DNA of 44,480 bases, taken from assembly GCF_016862455.1 (NCBI RefSeq), contig NZ_BOMZ01000059.1, forward strand, positions 1 to 44,480, written 5' to 3'. How positions within the stretch are numbered: the first letter of the stretch is position 1; each line of letters opens with the position of its first letter. This document shows, piece by piece, positions 1-7,526 of the stretch. The notes beneath the pieces were generated by a model. It had not been told where the DNA came from and made no database searches. It was given only the letters and a program-made list of their open reading frames with translations. The DNA is from Actinoplanes utahensis. GTDB lineage: Bacteria; Actinomycetota; Actinomycetes; Mycobacteriales; Micromonosporaceae. The position numbers and the translations under genes are program-made.

Positions 1-95
1 CGGTGTGGTGCCGCACCGCTTTCTGAACCGCGTCCGGCCGGTGTGGTGCCGCACCGCTTTCTGAACCGCGCCCGGCCGGTGTGGTGCCGCACCGG
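1..95. repeat. 38-bp tandem repeat, two full copies plus a partial one
   Basis: Two near-identical 38-bp units (1-38 and 39-76, differing at one base) and the first 19 bp of a third (77-95) lie head to tail. Each unit contains a short hairpin, GTGGTG-CCG-CACCGC, followed by TTTCTGAACC. The array continues off the left edge, so its true copy number is unknown. It is noncoding and lies downstream of the DUF4240 gene. No spacers separate the units, so it is not a CRISPR array. Confidence 0.85.
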
Positions 96-114
96 CCTTT
101 GTTGAACTGGGGGC

Positions 115-152
115 GTCGCATAGCCGCCTGACCGGTCAGGCGGGTATGCGAC
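115..152. terminator. Long inverted repeat, probable bidirectional terminator
   Basis: Two 19-bp arms (115-133 and 134-152) are reverse complements with a single mismatch and essentially no spacer; the core is CTGACCGGTCAG. The structure starts 34 bp beyond the stop codon of the leftward DUF4240 gene, which suits a transcription terminator. There is no long T tract, which is usual in high-GC actinobacteria. A dyad binding site cannot be excluded. Confidence 0.6.
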
Positions 153-185
153 GGTGACGCTGCCGAGGGCGTCGGCCGAAGGGGA

Positions 186-722
186 TCAGGACGGCCAGCC
201 GGCCCGGTTGGAGCAGGTCTCGCGGCTGATGCCGGAGCCGGTCCGGGGGTGGGCGCCGAACCGCTCCCGGTGCAGGTGACTGAAGAGGTAACACATCGCC
301 TCGCACTCGGCGTCCATGATCGCCAGCTCGGGACGGGCCTGGACCGCCTGGTAGAACTCGCGGCCGGCCGCGACGATGAAACCGCGGGCGTAGAGGAAAC
401 CGTCGTCGGAACCGTCGGTGAACTCGTGGATGTCCTGCCGGTCGATGTCGAACAACTTGCGCTCGAGAACCCGGTCGAGGTCGGTGAGATCCTGTGCGGA
501 CAGGCCGGCGGAGGCGGCCCGGAGCCGCTCCAGGAACGGCTCCAGCCATGGGTCCAGGGCATAGAGCGACTCCTCGCCGGTCTCCGGTGTGCGGTGGAGC
601 AGCGCGAGCCGGATCGCGGCGGGCTCCGGGCCCAGCCCGGCCCAGGCGGACTCGATGAGTGCCCAGAAACGGGCCTCGTCGGCGGCGGTCGGGAGGAGCG
701 CCGTCGGCGCGTCGGTGGTCAT
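186..722 (-). CDS. DUF4240 domain-containing protein
   Basis: This 178-residue soluble protein has the DUF4240 pattern: an N-terminal FWALIESAW segment near residue 19, a central acidic helical region, the phrase DDGFLYARGFIVAAGREFY around residues 106-124, and a C-terminal segment with paired acidic residues and Cys. The family is common in actinobacteria and its function is unknown. The start is set by a TACGTT -10 box six bases upstream of the ATG with no Shine-Dalgarno, suggesting a leaderless mRNA. It appears monocistronic and is divergent from the ABC exporter. Confidence 0.8.
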   Translation of the reverse strand: MTTDAPTALLPTAADEARFWALIESAWAGLGPEPAAIRLALLHRTPETGEESLYALDPWLEPFLERLRAASAGLSAQDLTDLDRVLERKLFDIDRQDIHEFTDGSDDGFLYARGFIVAAGREFYQAVQARPELAIMDAECEAMCYLFSHLHRERFGAHPRTGSGISRETCSNRAGWPS

Positions 723-728
723 GGGCGG

Positions 729-734
729 AACGTA
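729..734 (-). promoter_or_regulatory. -10 box of DUF4240 gene, leaderless
   Basis: TACGTT on the minus strand lies exactly 6 nt before the ATG at 722. No ribosome binding site intervenes, so transcription should start at or next to the ATG. Confidence 0.5.
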
Positions 735-984
735 TCAGCGGGGTCCGACAAGAATCACCGCCCGCAGGCGGACACCGATGCCGCCGAGGAACCGTACGGG
801 TGAAAGACGCTCACGAGCGTGAATGAGTGCCGGATTCCGCGCTATGCGGTGGACGTCCGGCGGCCGGTCGGCGTAGGAACGACAGCGGGGCTTCCGGCAG
901 GCCGGGTGCGGCGTGCCGCCCGTGCGTCGCGCATCCCTGCCGCGGTCGCGGAGCCCCGCCGAGGGACCCGAGAGGCGACCGACG

Positions 985-3111
985 ATGCCGGACCCTGCTC
1001 CCCAGTCGAGTCCTACCCACCAGACGACCGCCGAGCACGGTGAGGCGGTGGCGGCTGCCAACGGCGGAGCGGTGCCCGGCCTGAGTGAGACGGCCGCCGG
1101 CGACGGTGAAACGGGGGCTGCCGGCGACGGGGGAGCGGAGAGCCGCTCCAGCGGGACGACGGCCGGCGACGGGGGAGCGGTACCCGGTCTCAGTGAGACG
1201 GCTGCCGATGACGGCGGGGCGGTGGCGGCGGAGACGATGCTCACCGCGCAGGACGACGGGGAACTGGAGTTGCCGTACTGGCTGACCAGCACGGAGGAGG
1301 CGGCGAACACCACGTTCCTGCAGATGGTGCGGCGGCTGCCCCGTCTGCTGCGGGAGGCGTGGCTGCTCGGGTGGCGGGCCAGCCCGCGGACCACGACGGC
1401 GGTGCTGGTCCTGCAGGTCGCGGCCGGTGTCGCGGCGGCCGTCGGGCTGATCAGTGTGGTCGGTGTGCTGGACGGGCTGCTGCTGGCGGGGCCGACACCG
1501 GAGCGGGTCCGGGCAGCCGTACCGTCGCTGGCGCTGTTGATCGTCGCCCTCGCCGCGCGCGGGCTGCTCGCGTCGGCGGCGACCGCGGCGCACGGGCGGC
1601 TGTCGCCGATGGTCTACGAGGCCGCGGAGATGCGGCTGCTGGATCTGACGACGCGGGTGGATCTGGCCACGTTCGACGATCCGGGTTGGCGGGACGCCAT
1701 GGAACGGGCCCGGGACCGTGGGATCAACGCCGCCCAGCAGGTGGTGGACCACGGCATCGAGGTGCTGACGCACCTGGTCGGGCTGGCCGCCGCGGCCGGG
1801 GTGTTGGCGGTGCTGCATCCGGCGCTGCTGCCGATGCTGGTGCTCGCGGTGGTGCCGACGGCGTGGGCGGCGGTGCGGTCGGCGCGGCTCGGCTACCGCA
1901 GCAAGCTGCGGCTCATCGCGGTCTGGCGGCGCCAGCGGATGCTCGCCTACCTGCTGGCGGCACGGGAGCCGGCGGCCGAGTTGAGAGCCTTCACGGTACG
2001 GCGGTTCCTGCTCACCGAGGTCGGCCGGCTGCTGCGGATCTCCACGCTGGAGGAGATCCGGGTGATCGGCCGGGTGGTCCGGACGAACCTGGCGGGACAG
2101 GCGCTGAGCGGGCTGGCGACCGGTCTGGCGTACGCCATGCTGTTCTGGTTGCTGTGGAGCGGCCGGATGGAGCTGGCCGTGGCCGGCGCGGCCGCCTACG
2201 CGATCAACATCGGGATCGGGAAGCTCAGCGAGCTGGCGTTCACCGCGAACCGGGTCTACGAGCAGGGACTCTACTTCTCCGACTTCCAGGGTTTCTGCGA
2301 ACTGTCGCTGGCGCGGGCCGAGGCGGAGCCGGGCCTTCGGGCGCCGGAACGGTTCACCGAGATCCGCCTGGACCGGGTGACGTTCAGCTATCCGGACGCC
2401 GAACGGGCCGCCGTGAAGGACGTCAGCGTGACCCTGCGCCGCGGCCAGATCATCGCGCTCGTCGGCGAGAACGGATCCGGCAAGTCGACGCTGGCGGCGG
2501 TGCTGGCCGGTCTGTACCGGCCGCAGCGGGGCACGGTCACCTGGGACGGGGTGGATGTGACCCGGTTCGATCCGGAGTCGGTGCGGGAGCGGGTGGCGGT
2601 GGTGATGCAGGAGCCGACCCGGTGGCCGCTGTCGGCCCGGCTCAACATCGCGATCGGGCGGCACGACCGGCCGGCGACGCTGGCGCGGGTGCGGGAGTCG
2701 GCGATGGCCGGCGACGCCCACGAGTTCGTGATGGAACTGCCGCGGGAGTACGAGACCCTGCTGTCCCGCCACTTCACCGACGGCGCCGACCTGTCCGGCG
2801 GCCAGTGGCAGCGCCTTGCGGTGAGCCGGGCCTTCCATCGGGACGCGCCGCTGCTGATCTGCGACGAGCCCACCGCGAACCTGGACGCGCGAGCCGAGCA
2901 CGAGGTCTACCGGCGGCTGCGGGGCCTGGCCGCCGGGCGGACCGTGGTGCTGATCACCCACCGGATGGCGAGTGTCCGCGAAGCCGACCGGATCTACGTG
3001 CTGGACCACGGGTCGGTCGTCGAGGAGGGCGATCACCAGGAGCTGATGGCGGCCGCCGGGCTCTACGCCCAGCTGTTCACGCTGCAGGCCAGCGCCTACC
3101 AGTCCGCGTGA
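985..3111 (+). CDS. ABC exporter, fused membrane and ATPase domains (ABCB-like)
   Basis: The protein is about 708 residues. It begins with a roughly 100-residue acidic, Gly/Ala-rich low-complexity tail containing an imperfect internal repeat. A six-helix type IV exporter membrane domain follows (about 130-430), then an ATPase domain. Visible ATPase motifs are Walker A GENGSGKST (about 494), the Q-loop VVMQEPT, signature LSGGQ (about 603), Walker B LLICDEPTANLD and the H-loop LITHR. All catalytic residues are present, so it should be an active homodimeric or heterodimeric exporter. The substrate is unknown. Start 985 is preferred for AGAGG upstream; an earlier in-frame ATG at 913 is less likely. 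The thioredoxin-like gene lies 83 bp downstream on the same strand. Confidence 0.9.
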   Translation: MPDPAPQSSPTHQTTAEHGEAVAAANGGAVPGLSETAAGDGETGAAGDGGAESRSSGTTAGDGGAVPGLSETAADDGGAVAAETMLTAQDDGELELPYWLTSTEEAANTTFLQMVRRLPRLLREAWLLGWRASPRTTTAVLVLQVAAGVAAAVGLISVVGVLDGLLLAGPTPERVRAAVPSLALLIVALAARGLLASAATAAHGRLSPMVYEAAEMRLLDLTTRVDLATFDDPGWRDAMERARDRGINAAQQVVDHGIEVLTHLVGLAAAAGVLAVLHPALLPMLVLAVVPTAWAAVRSARLGYRSKLRLIAVWRRQRMLAYLLAAREPAAELRAFTVRRFLLTEVGRLLRISTLEEIRVIGRVVRTNLAGQALSGLATGLAYAMLFWLLWSGRMELAVAGAAAYAINIGIGKLSELAFTANRVYEQGLYFSDFQGFCELSLARAEAEPGLRAPERFTEIRLDRVTFSYPDAERAAVKDVSVTLRRGQIIALVGENGSGKSTLAAVLAGLYRPQRGTVTWDGVDVTRFDPESVRERVAVVMQEPTRWPLSARLNIAIGRHDRPATLARVRESAMAGDAHEFVMELPREYETLLSRHFTDGADLSGGQWQRLAVSRAFHRDAPLLICDEPTANLDARAEHEVYRRLRGLAAGRTVVLITHRMASVREADRIYVLDHGSVVEEGDHQELMAAAGLYAQLFTLQASAYQSA
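1066..1214 (+). repeat. Internal duplicated segment in the exporter's N-terminal tail
   Basis: A 41-bp stretch at 1066-1106 recurs in diverged form at 1174-1214. Both encode a GGAVPGLSETAA-like phrase, and a shorter GDGG-A motif sits between them. The repeat stays in frame, so the tail has apparently expanded by slippage or unequal exchange without disrupting the exporter. Confidence 0.7.
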
Positions 3112-3194
3112 GCCCGGGTCACCGTGGCCGGACGGATCTGATGGGACCGAGCGGGCGGCTGGCCGTCCGCCGGGTGGCGAGCGAAGATCGGGAC

Positions 3195-3509
3195 ATGAGG
3201 GAACTGCTCCAACGACTCGGGGTCGAGCCGGCGCCCGCCACCCTGCTGCAGTTCTCCACCGCGTTCTGCGCGCCGTGCCGGGCCGTCCGCCGGGTCAGCG
3301 CCGAGGTCGCCGCCCTGCTGCCCGGCGTGCGGCACGTCGAGGTGGACGCGGAGAGCCACCTCGACGAGGTCCGCGAGCTCGGGATCGTACGCACCCCCAC
3401 GCTGTTGATCCTCGACGCCGCCGGGCAGGAGGTGCGCCGCGCCACCGGAGTGCCCACCAAGCCGCATCTGATCGCCGCCCTGGCGGAGATCCTCCCCGCT
3501 CAGGCCTGA
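3195..3509 (+). CDS. Thioredoxin-family protein
   Basis: The short form has 104 residues, the size of a minimal thioredoxin fold. It carries the redox motif FCAPC near residue 20, the strand VRHVEVDAESH, and the cis-proline region VRTPTLLILD. The expected role is a cytoplasmic thiol-disulfide reductant, since no signal peptide or membrane helix is visible. An in-frame ATG at 3141 would add 18 residues, but these look unlike the family. A weak GAAGAT box lies 6 nt before 3195. The CAPC active site differs from the common CGPC. Confidence 0.85.
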   Translation: MRELLQRLGVEPAPATLLQFSTAFCAPCRAVRRVSAEVAALLPGVRHVEVDAESHLDEVRELGIVRTPTLLILDAAGQEVRRATGVPTKPHLIAALAEILPAQA

Positions 3510-3543
3510 GCCACCACCGGAGGTCGAGGGCGCGCTGGTCCGG

Positions 3544-3675
3544 ATGAAGCACCCGCTGCGCTGGATCGAGCGCGACGAGGAGTTGCCGGCGGCGCTGACC
3601 CGGGAGGAGCCGGCCCAGCTGAACGGCCTGCTCCGGAAGGTCCTCGTCTCCCTGGAGGAGAAACAGCCCGGCCGC
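3544..3675 (+). pseudogene. Probable remnant of a MarR-family regulator (C-terminal piece)
   Basis: Translation from 3544 gives a phrase like the last helix of MarR regulators: DEELPAALTREEPAQLNGLL followed by RKVLVSLEE. The winged-helix DNA-binding part is missing. Upstream is the thioredoxin stop codon, and downstream the reading frame becomes low-complexity. I read this as a decayed fragment rather than a functional gene. The family assignment rests on only about 35 residues. Confidence 0.45.
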
Positions 3676-3784
3676 TCTCCGCGGTGGGTCACGGCGCCGG
3701 GCATCGTCGCGGCGCCCCGGGGCGGCCGGCCGCGTTCCTCGGCGCAGCCGTCGGGCTTCGCCGGGGCTGCGATACGTACATCCG

Positions 3785-3817
3785 GATTCGGCGCCTGAAA
3801 AATAGAAACGCCGAATC
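3785..3817 (-). terminator. Hairpin downstream of the response regulator gene
   Basis: Arms GATTCGGCG (3785-3793) and CGCCGAATC (3809-3817) are perfect reverse complements around a 15-nt A-rich loop. TCCG on one side and CGGA on the other extend the symmetry. It sits just past the stop of the leftward regulator gene at 3830, and it could also end rightward transcription from the thioredoxin side. Confidence 0.6.
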
Positions 3818-3829
3818 TGTCCGGAATGT

Positions 3830-4498
3830 TTAGAATTTCGGTGCGTCGGGAGCTTCCAGCAGACCGAGCCGGAGAGCCGTCATCAGCGCCTGCGCCCGGT
3901 TGGCCGCACCCAGCTTCTCGTAGAGCTTCGAGATGTGGGTCTTCGCCGTCGACTCCGAGACGAAGAGCTGCTTGGCGATCCCGGCCACGCTCATGCCGTC
4001 GGCGAGCAGGCGGAGCACCTGACCCTCACGCGGCGACAGCTGCGGACCGGACGGGGCGAGCCGCCGCTTCATGGCCTCGGCCAGATCGGCCGCGGTGAAC
4101 GCGCTGGGCGCCGACGCGGCGTGCCGGGCGGCCGCCACGACCTCGTCCGCGGGCGCCGTCTTCGGCACGAAAGCGCTGGCCCCGGCCTCGAGAGCGCCGA
4201 AGAGCTGGTCGTCGCCGGCATACATGGTCAGGACCACGATGCCCATGTTGGCGTTGTTCTTGCGCAGGGCGCGGGTGGCCTCGAGGCCGCTGCCGTCGGG
4301 CAGGCGAAGATCCATGATCACGACATCCGGCTGGAGGGCGCCGGCCTGGCGCACCGCCTCCGCCGCCGTGGCGGCCTCACCGACGACCTCGAACTGACGG
4401 TCGCGCTCGAATGCGTGTCGCAGCCCCTTACGGATCAGATCGTGATCGTCGACAAGGAGGACCTTGGTGCGCGTCGTCGGCGCAGGACTGGTCGACAT
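3830..4498 (-). CDS. NarL/FixJ-type response regulator
   Basis: The 222-residue protein has a receiver domain (about 11-130) and a LuxR-type helix-turn-helix (about 155-215). The DD pair is in LLVDDHD, the phospho-acceptor Asp is D63 in VVIMDLRLPDGSG, and the conserved Lys is in FVPKTA. The HTH contains LSPREGQVLRLLADGMSVAGIAKQ-like sequence. It should be phosphorylated by the kinase encoded 7 bp upstream and bind promoter DNA as a dimer. The pair forms one operon, kinase first. Target genes cannot be read from the sequence. Confidence 0.95.
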   Translation of the reverse strand: MSTSPAPTTRTKVLLVDDHDLIRKGLRHAFERDRQFEVVGEAATAAEAVRQAGALQPDVVIMDLRLPDGSGLEATRALRKNNANMGIVVLTMYAGDDQLFGALEAGASAFVPKTAPADEVVAAARHAASAPSAFTAADLAEAMKRRLAPSGPQLSPREGQVLRLLADGMSVAGIAKQLFVSESTAKTHISKLYEKLGAANRAQALMTALRLGLLEAPDAPKF

Positions 4499-4505
4499 GC
4501 TCGGG

Positions 4506-6194
4506 TTACTCCCCTTCTGGAGCTGAAACGCTATCCCGCACGCTATCGCGCCGGGGCGGTGTTCCGAGCACTACAGCGACGGTTGTCCCGCTGGGGTGTC
4601 GCGGCGTGATCTTGAGACGACCGCGGATGCGTTCGGCACGTTCCGCCATGATGGTAAGACCGTAGCGGCCGTCGGGGCGGGTGTCCGCGAACCCCTTGCC
4701 GTCGTCGGACACCTCGATCTCGGCGTACGGCGGGTCGACCGTGCAGGTGACCCAGAGATTCGACGCCCCCGCGTGCTTGCGCGCGTTGGTGATCGCCTCC
4801 TGGGCGATCCGGAGCAGTTCGGCCTCGGTCGCGGCGGGCAGCCGGGCGGTCGACTCGTCGAACGTGAAGTGCACCCGCAGCCCGGCGCTGGTGCCCAGGG
4901 TCCGGGCGTACTCCGCGATGGCCGCGGCGAGGCCGCCGTTGCGGTCGACCTCGGAACGCAGCTCGAAGAGGCTCAGCCGCAGCTCGGTGATCACCCGGGT
5001 CACCTCGGCGCGCAGCACGCGCAGCTCCTCGGCCGTCTCCTCGGCGCCCTCCGGCAGCGTGGCCTGCGCGTTGTCGATGCCGTAACCGACCATCACCAGT
5101 TCCTGGGCGACCCCGTCGTGGATCTCCCGGGCCAGGCGCTGCCGCTCCTCGTTGGTGGCCAGCGAGCGGACGTCGTCGAAGAGCAGGGCGGCTTCCAGCC
5201 GCAGCGAGGCCGGGCCGGTCACCTCGGTCACGGCCTGGACCACCGAGGAGGGGTACGCCCCCGCGGCGTCCGTCTCCAGGATGACCAGCCCGATCGTCCG
5301 GACCCCGGCGACCAGCGGCACCACCAGCGAGGACACGTCGCCCCCGGGGTGGCTGCGCGCCTGCGACCGGCTGGCGGTCTGCGGCTGCTGGGTGGCCCAG
5401 GCGTCGGCGATCCCGGAGTCGGCGTCGAGGGTGGTCTCCCAGTCGACCCGCTCGGCGCCGGTCTGCGCCAGCACGACGAGCCGGCCGCCGCCGCTGGCCG
5501 ACAGCACCGCCGCCCGGTGACCGGGCGCGACCGCCCGCAGCTCCTCCAGGAGGTGCTCGGAGATGCCGCCCGGGTCCAGGGTCGCGCCGGGCAGCGAACG
5601 GGCCACACTGCGCAGCTGGGTGAGCAGGCGGGTGGCCTCCGCGTACGGCTGCGGGGTGGGCTCGGGGGGCTGGAGCAGCTGGCGCATCGTCTCGGCGGCG
5701 AACGTGATGATCGCCCCGAGCACCAGCCACTGGCCGCAGGCCGCCAGGTAGCCCGGGGTGCGCAGCATGTCGCCCGGCCCGGCCAGGGCGCCGCCGGCGA
5801 CCATGGTGACCGCCGCGACGCCGAGCAGCGACAGGCCCTCCCCGGTGCGGCGGTGCAGGGCCGCGGTGAGCAGGGGCACCGCCAGGTAGGGCAGCACCGC
5901 CTCGGCGCCGAACCCGGCGTCGACCCGGTCGGCCTCCTGCGCGGCGGCGGCGACCCAGCCGGCTGCCAGGCAGGTGACCGTCACCTCGGCGACCCGGCCC
6001 AGCGGCGCCAGGACCGGATGGCCGCGGGCCACGAAGCTGGGCACGGCGGCGACCGCCAGCAGGGCGATCCAGCCGAGCTGGGCCGGCCGGCCGGTGGCGG
6101 TCAGGGTCAGGGCCGCGACCAGCAGGAGCATGACGGCGCGGGCCGCGGCTTCGGCGGGGCGGATACGCGCGGAACCACTGGCGAGGGCTGGCAC
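4506..6194 (-). CDS. NarL-type sensor histidine kinase with GAF-like domain
   Basis: The 562-residue kinase has about six hydrophobic segments in its first 175 residues, a GAF-like sensory region (about 190-330), a HisKA_3 dimerisation domain with phospho-acceptor His in LAREIHDGVAQELV (about residue 359), and a HATPase domain with an N-box near EAITNARKHA and G-box DDGKGFAD. It is expected to be membrane-bound and to phosphorylate the adjacent regulator. I place the start at GTG 6194 because TACGAT lies 7 nt before it, predicting a leaderless mRNA. GTG at 6218 is the alternative and would add 8 residues. It is divergent from the SRPBCC gene. Confidence 0.93.
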   Translation of the reverse strand: MPALASGSARIRPAEAAARAVMLLLVAALTLTATGRPAQLGWIALLAVAAVPSFVARGHPVLAPLGRVAEVTVTCLAAGWVAAAAQEADRVDAGFGAEAVLPYLAVPLLTAALHRRTGEGLSLLGVAAVTMVAGGALAGPGDMLRTPGYLAACGQWLVLGAIITFAAETMRQLLQPPEPTPQPYAEATRLLTQLRSVARSLPGATLDPGGISEHLLEELRAVAPGHRAAVLSASGGGRLVVLAQTGAERVDWETTLDADSGIADAWATQQPQTASRSQARSHPGGDVSSLVVPLVAGVRTIGLVILETDAAGAYPSSVVQAVTEVTGPASLRLEAALLFDDVRSLATNEERQRLAREIHDGVAQELVMVGYGIDNAQATLPEGAEETAEELRVLRAEVTRVITELRLSLFELRSEVDRNGGLAAAIAEYARTLGTSAGLRVHFTFDESTARLPAATEAELLRIAQEAITNARKHAGASNLWVTCTVDPPYAEIEVSDDGKGFADTRPDGRYGLTIMAERAERIRGRLKITPRHPSGTTVAVVLGTPPRRDSVRDSVSAPEGE

Positions 6195-6201
6195 GTGACG
6201 G

Positions 6202-6207
6202 ATCGTA
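6202..6207 (-). promoter_or_regulatory. -10 box of the histidine kinase operon, leaderless
   Basis: TACGAT on the minus strand is followed after 7 nt by GTG at 6194. This spacing is what moves the start from 6218 to 6194. Confidence 0.45.
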
Positions 6208-6274
6208 GCGGGAGGCACCGGAATCGGCGCGTTCCGGCGATGCCCCGGTCGCGCGAACGGGCGCGTTCAGCGAG

Positions 6275-6280
6275 TAGCCT
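6275..6280 (+). promoter_or_regulatory. -10 box of SRPBCC gene, leaderless
   Basis: TAGCCT lies 7 nt before the ATG at 6288 and no Shine-Dalgarno is present. This promoter probably drives the six-gene run to 11178. Confidence 0.55.
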
Positions 6281-6287
6281 GCCGTGC

Positions 6288-6740
6288 ATGGCGGACACCT
6301 CGACACAGTCGATTCAGGTCCATGCGCCCCTGGCCCGGGTCGCCGCGGTGATCTGCGACTTCCCGCGGTACCCGGAGTGGGCGGAGTCGATCAAGAAAGT
6401 CCAGGTCCTCGAGGAGTACGAGGACGGATACGCCGCGCAGGTGCGCTTCCAGATCGACGCGACCGTGCTGGTCGACGAGTACACGCTGGAGTACGCGTAC
6501 GCCGACGATCTGTCCCGGATCGAGTGGCGCCTGGTCGAGCCGTCGAAGACGCAGCGCTCCCAGGACGGCTCCTACGATCTGGTGGAGAACGCGGACGGCA
6601 GCACGACGGTGACGTACACCCTGGTGGTGGACCTCGCGATCGGCATGCTGGGGATGTTCCGCCGCAAGGCCGAGAAAATGATCATGGACATGGCGCTGAA
6701 GGAGCTCAAGCGCCGCGTCGAGAGCCTGCCCGCGGCCTGA
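6288..6740 (+). CDS. SRPBCC (polyketide cyclase/START-like) protein
   Basis: The 150-residue protein has the SRPBCC ligand-binding fold. Visible hallmarks are the N-terminal strand SIQVHAPLARVAAVICDFPRYPEW-like region, alternating beta-strands in the middle, and a long C-terminal helix ending KELKRRVESL. From memory it resembles the mycobacterial Rv2185c protein. The ligand is unknown, and it is probably cytoplasmic. It heads a rightward run that continues 24 bp later with the Cys-motif protein and then glucokinase. Confidence 0.85.
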   Translation: MADTSTQSIQVHAPLARVAAVICDFPRYPEWAESIKKVQVLEEYEDGYAAQVRFQIDATVLVDEYTLEYAYADDLSRIEWRLVEPSKTQRSQDGSYDLVENADGSTTVTYTLVVDLAIGMLGMFRRKAEKMIMDMALKELKRRVESLPAA

Positions 6741-6764
6741 GCCGCGAGCCGAGGGGAGCGCGGG

Positions 6765-7502
6765 ATGCCGGGGACAGCGCGGGAGGAGGCGGAGCGCCTG
6801 GTCGCGGCGTTGCTCGCCAGGGCCTCGGCGGGCGGGCACTCGTCCGGGGACGGATTCGGCCACCTGGGTGACTCCGTGATGGGCCTGCTGGCGAGCGCCG
6901 GCGCCGCCGCCGGCTCCTGGTCGACCGGGAGCGCCGAGTGCTGCGTGTGCCCGGTGTGCAAGGCGATCGCCGCGGTGCGTGACCCGAGTCCGGAGACCGC
7001 CGAGCGGCTCGCCGGCAGCGTCGGTGACATCGCCGCCGGGGTGGCCGGGCTGATGCGCGCCTTCGCCACGCTGAGCGGTGAGCGGCCCCGTCCGTCCACG
7101 CCCCGCCCGCGCCCGCAGCCGAGCCCCGATCGGGCCTGGTCGTCGGCGACCGACGAGCCGCCCGCCGACGAGCCCGACGCGGAGTCCGATCCCTGGGGCG
7201 CGGCCAGCGCCGCCGACGCCCGCGCGGCCGCCGTGGAGCGGGCCCGCAACGAGGCCGCCGCGGCGCGGGCCCGGGCCGCCGCCGCCGAGCGGGCGGTGGC
7301 GCGCGCGGTGGAGGCGGCCGAGCGGGCCCGGACGGCGGCGGGATCCACCCGGACCGGGGACGTCTGGGCGGCCGCCACTGCCGAGGCGGCCGTGAACGGC
7401 CCGGACGCGCCCCGTAGCGTGGATCATGAGTTGGACGCCGCGGCGTCCGAGGACCGCGACACGGGGACGGGCGACGACGCCCACCCCGGCGGCGCGGTGT
7501 AA
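6765..7502 (+). CDS. Conserved actinobacterial protein with CCxCPxC motif
   Basis: The 245-residue protein has an N-terminal helical segment and a Cys cluster ECCVCPVCKAIAAVRD near residues 63-78, which could bind a metal. A helical segment comes next (DIAAGVAGLMRAFATL), then a Pro-rich linker, then a long Ala/Arg/Glu helix (about 145-200) likely to form a coiled coil. The acidic C-terminus looks disordered. Similar proteins occur beside glucokinase in related actinobacteria, but I know of no assigned function. Its stop is 24 bp before glcK, so the two are probably cotranscribed. Confidence 0.75.
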   Translation: MPGTAREEAERLVAALLARASAGGHSSGDGFGHLGDSVMGLLASAGAAAGSWSTGSAECCVCPVCKAIAAVRDPSPETAERLAGSVGDIAAGVAGLMRAFATLSGERPRPSTPRPRPQPSPDRAWSSATDEPPADEPDAESDPWGAASAADARAAAVERARNEAAAARARAAAAERAVARAVEAAERARTAAGSTRTGDVWAAATAEAAVNGPDAPRSVDHELDAAASEDRDTGTGDDAHPGGAV

Positions 7503-7526
7503 CTGTTTGCAGAGGGGACGGGCAGC

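Noticed and set aside
1..95. CRISPR array at the left edge
   Set aside because: Units are contiguous tandem copies without spacers.
811..822. TCACGAGCGTGA dyad as an operator of the ABC exporter
   Set aside because: A 12-bp dyad of this kind is common by chance in GC-rich DNA, it is over 160 bp from the start, and no regulator gene is adjacent.
811..3036. 741-residue open frame opposite the ABC exporter
   Set aside because: It is a shadow of a strongly supported ABC exporter. Its translation is Arg/Pro/His/Gln-rich without domains, which is typical of antisense frames in GC-rich DNA.
4596..6740. 714-residue rightward frame opposite the histidine kinase
   Set aside because: It lies antisense to clear HisKA/HATPase sequence. 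Only its last 150 residues are real, and they are the SRPBCC gene starting at 6288.
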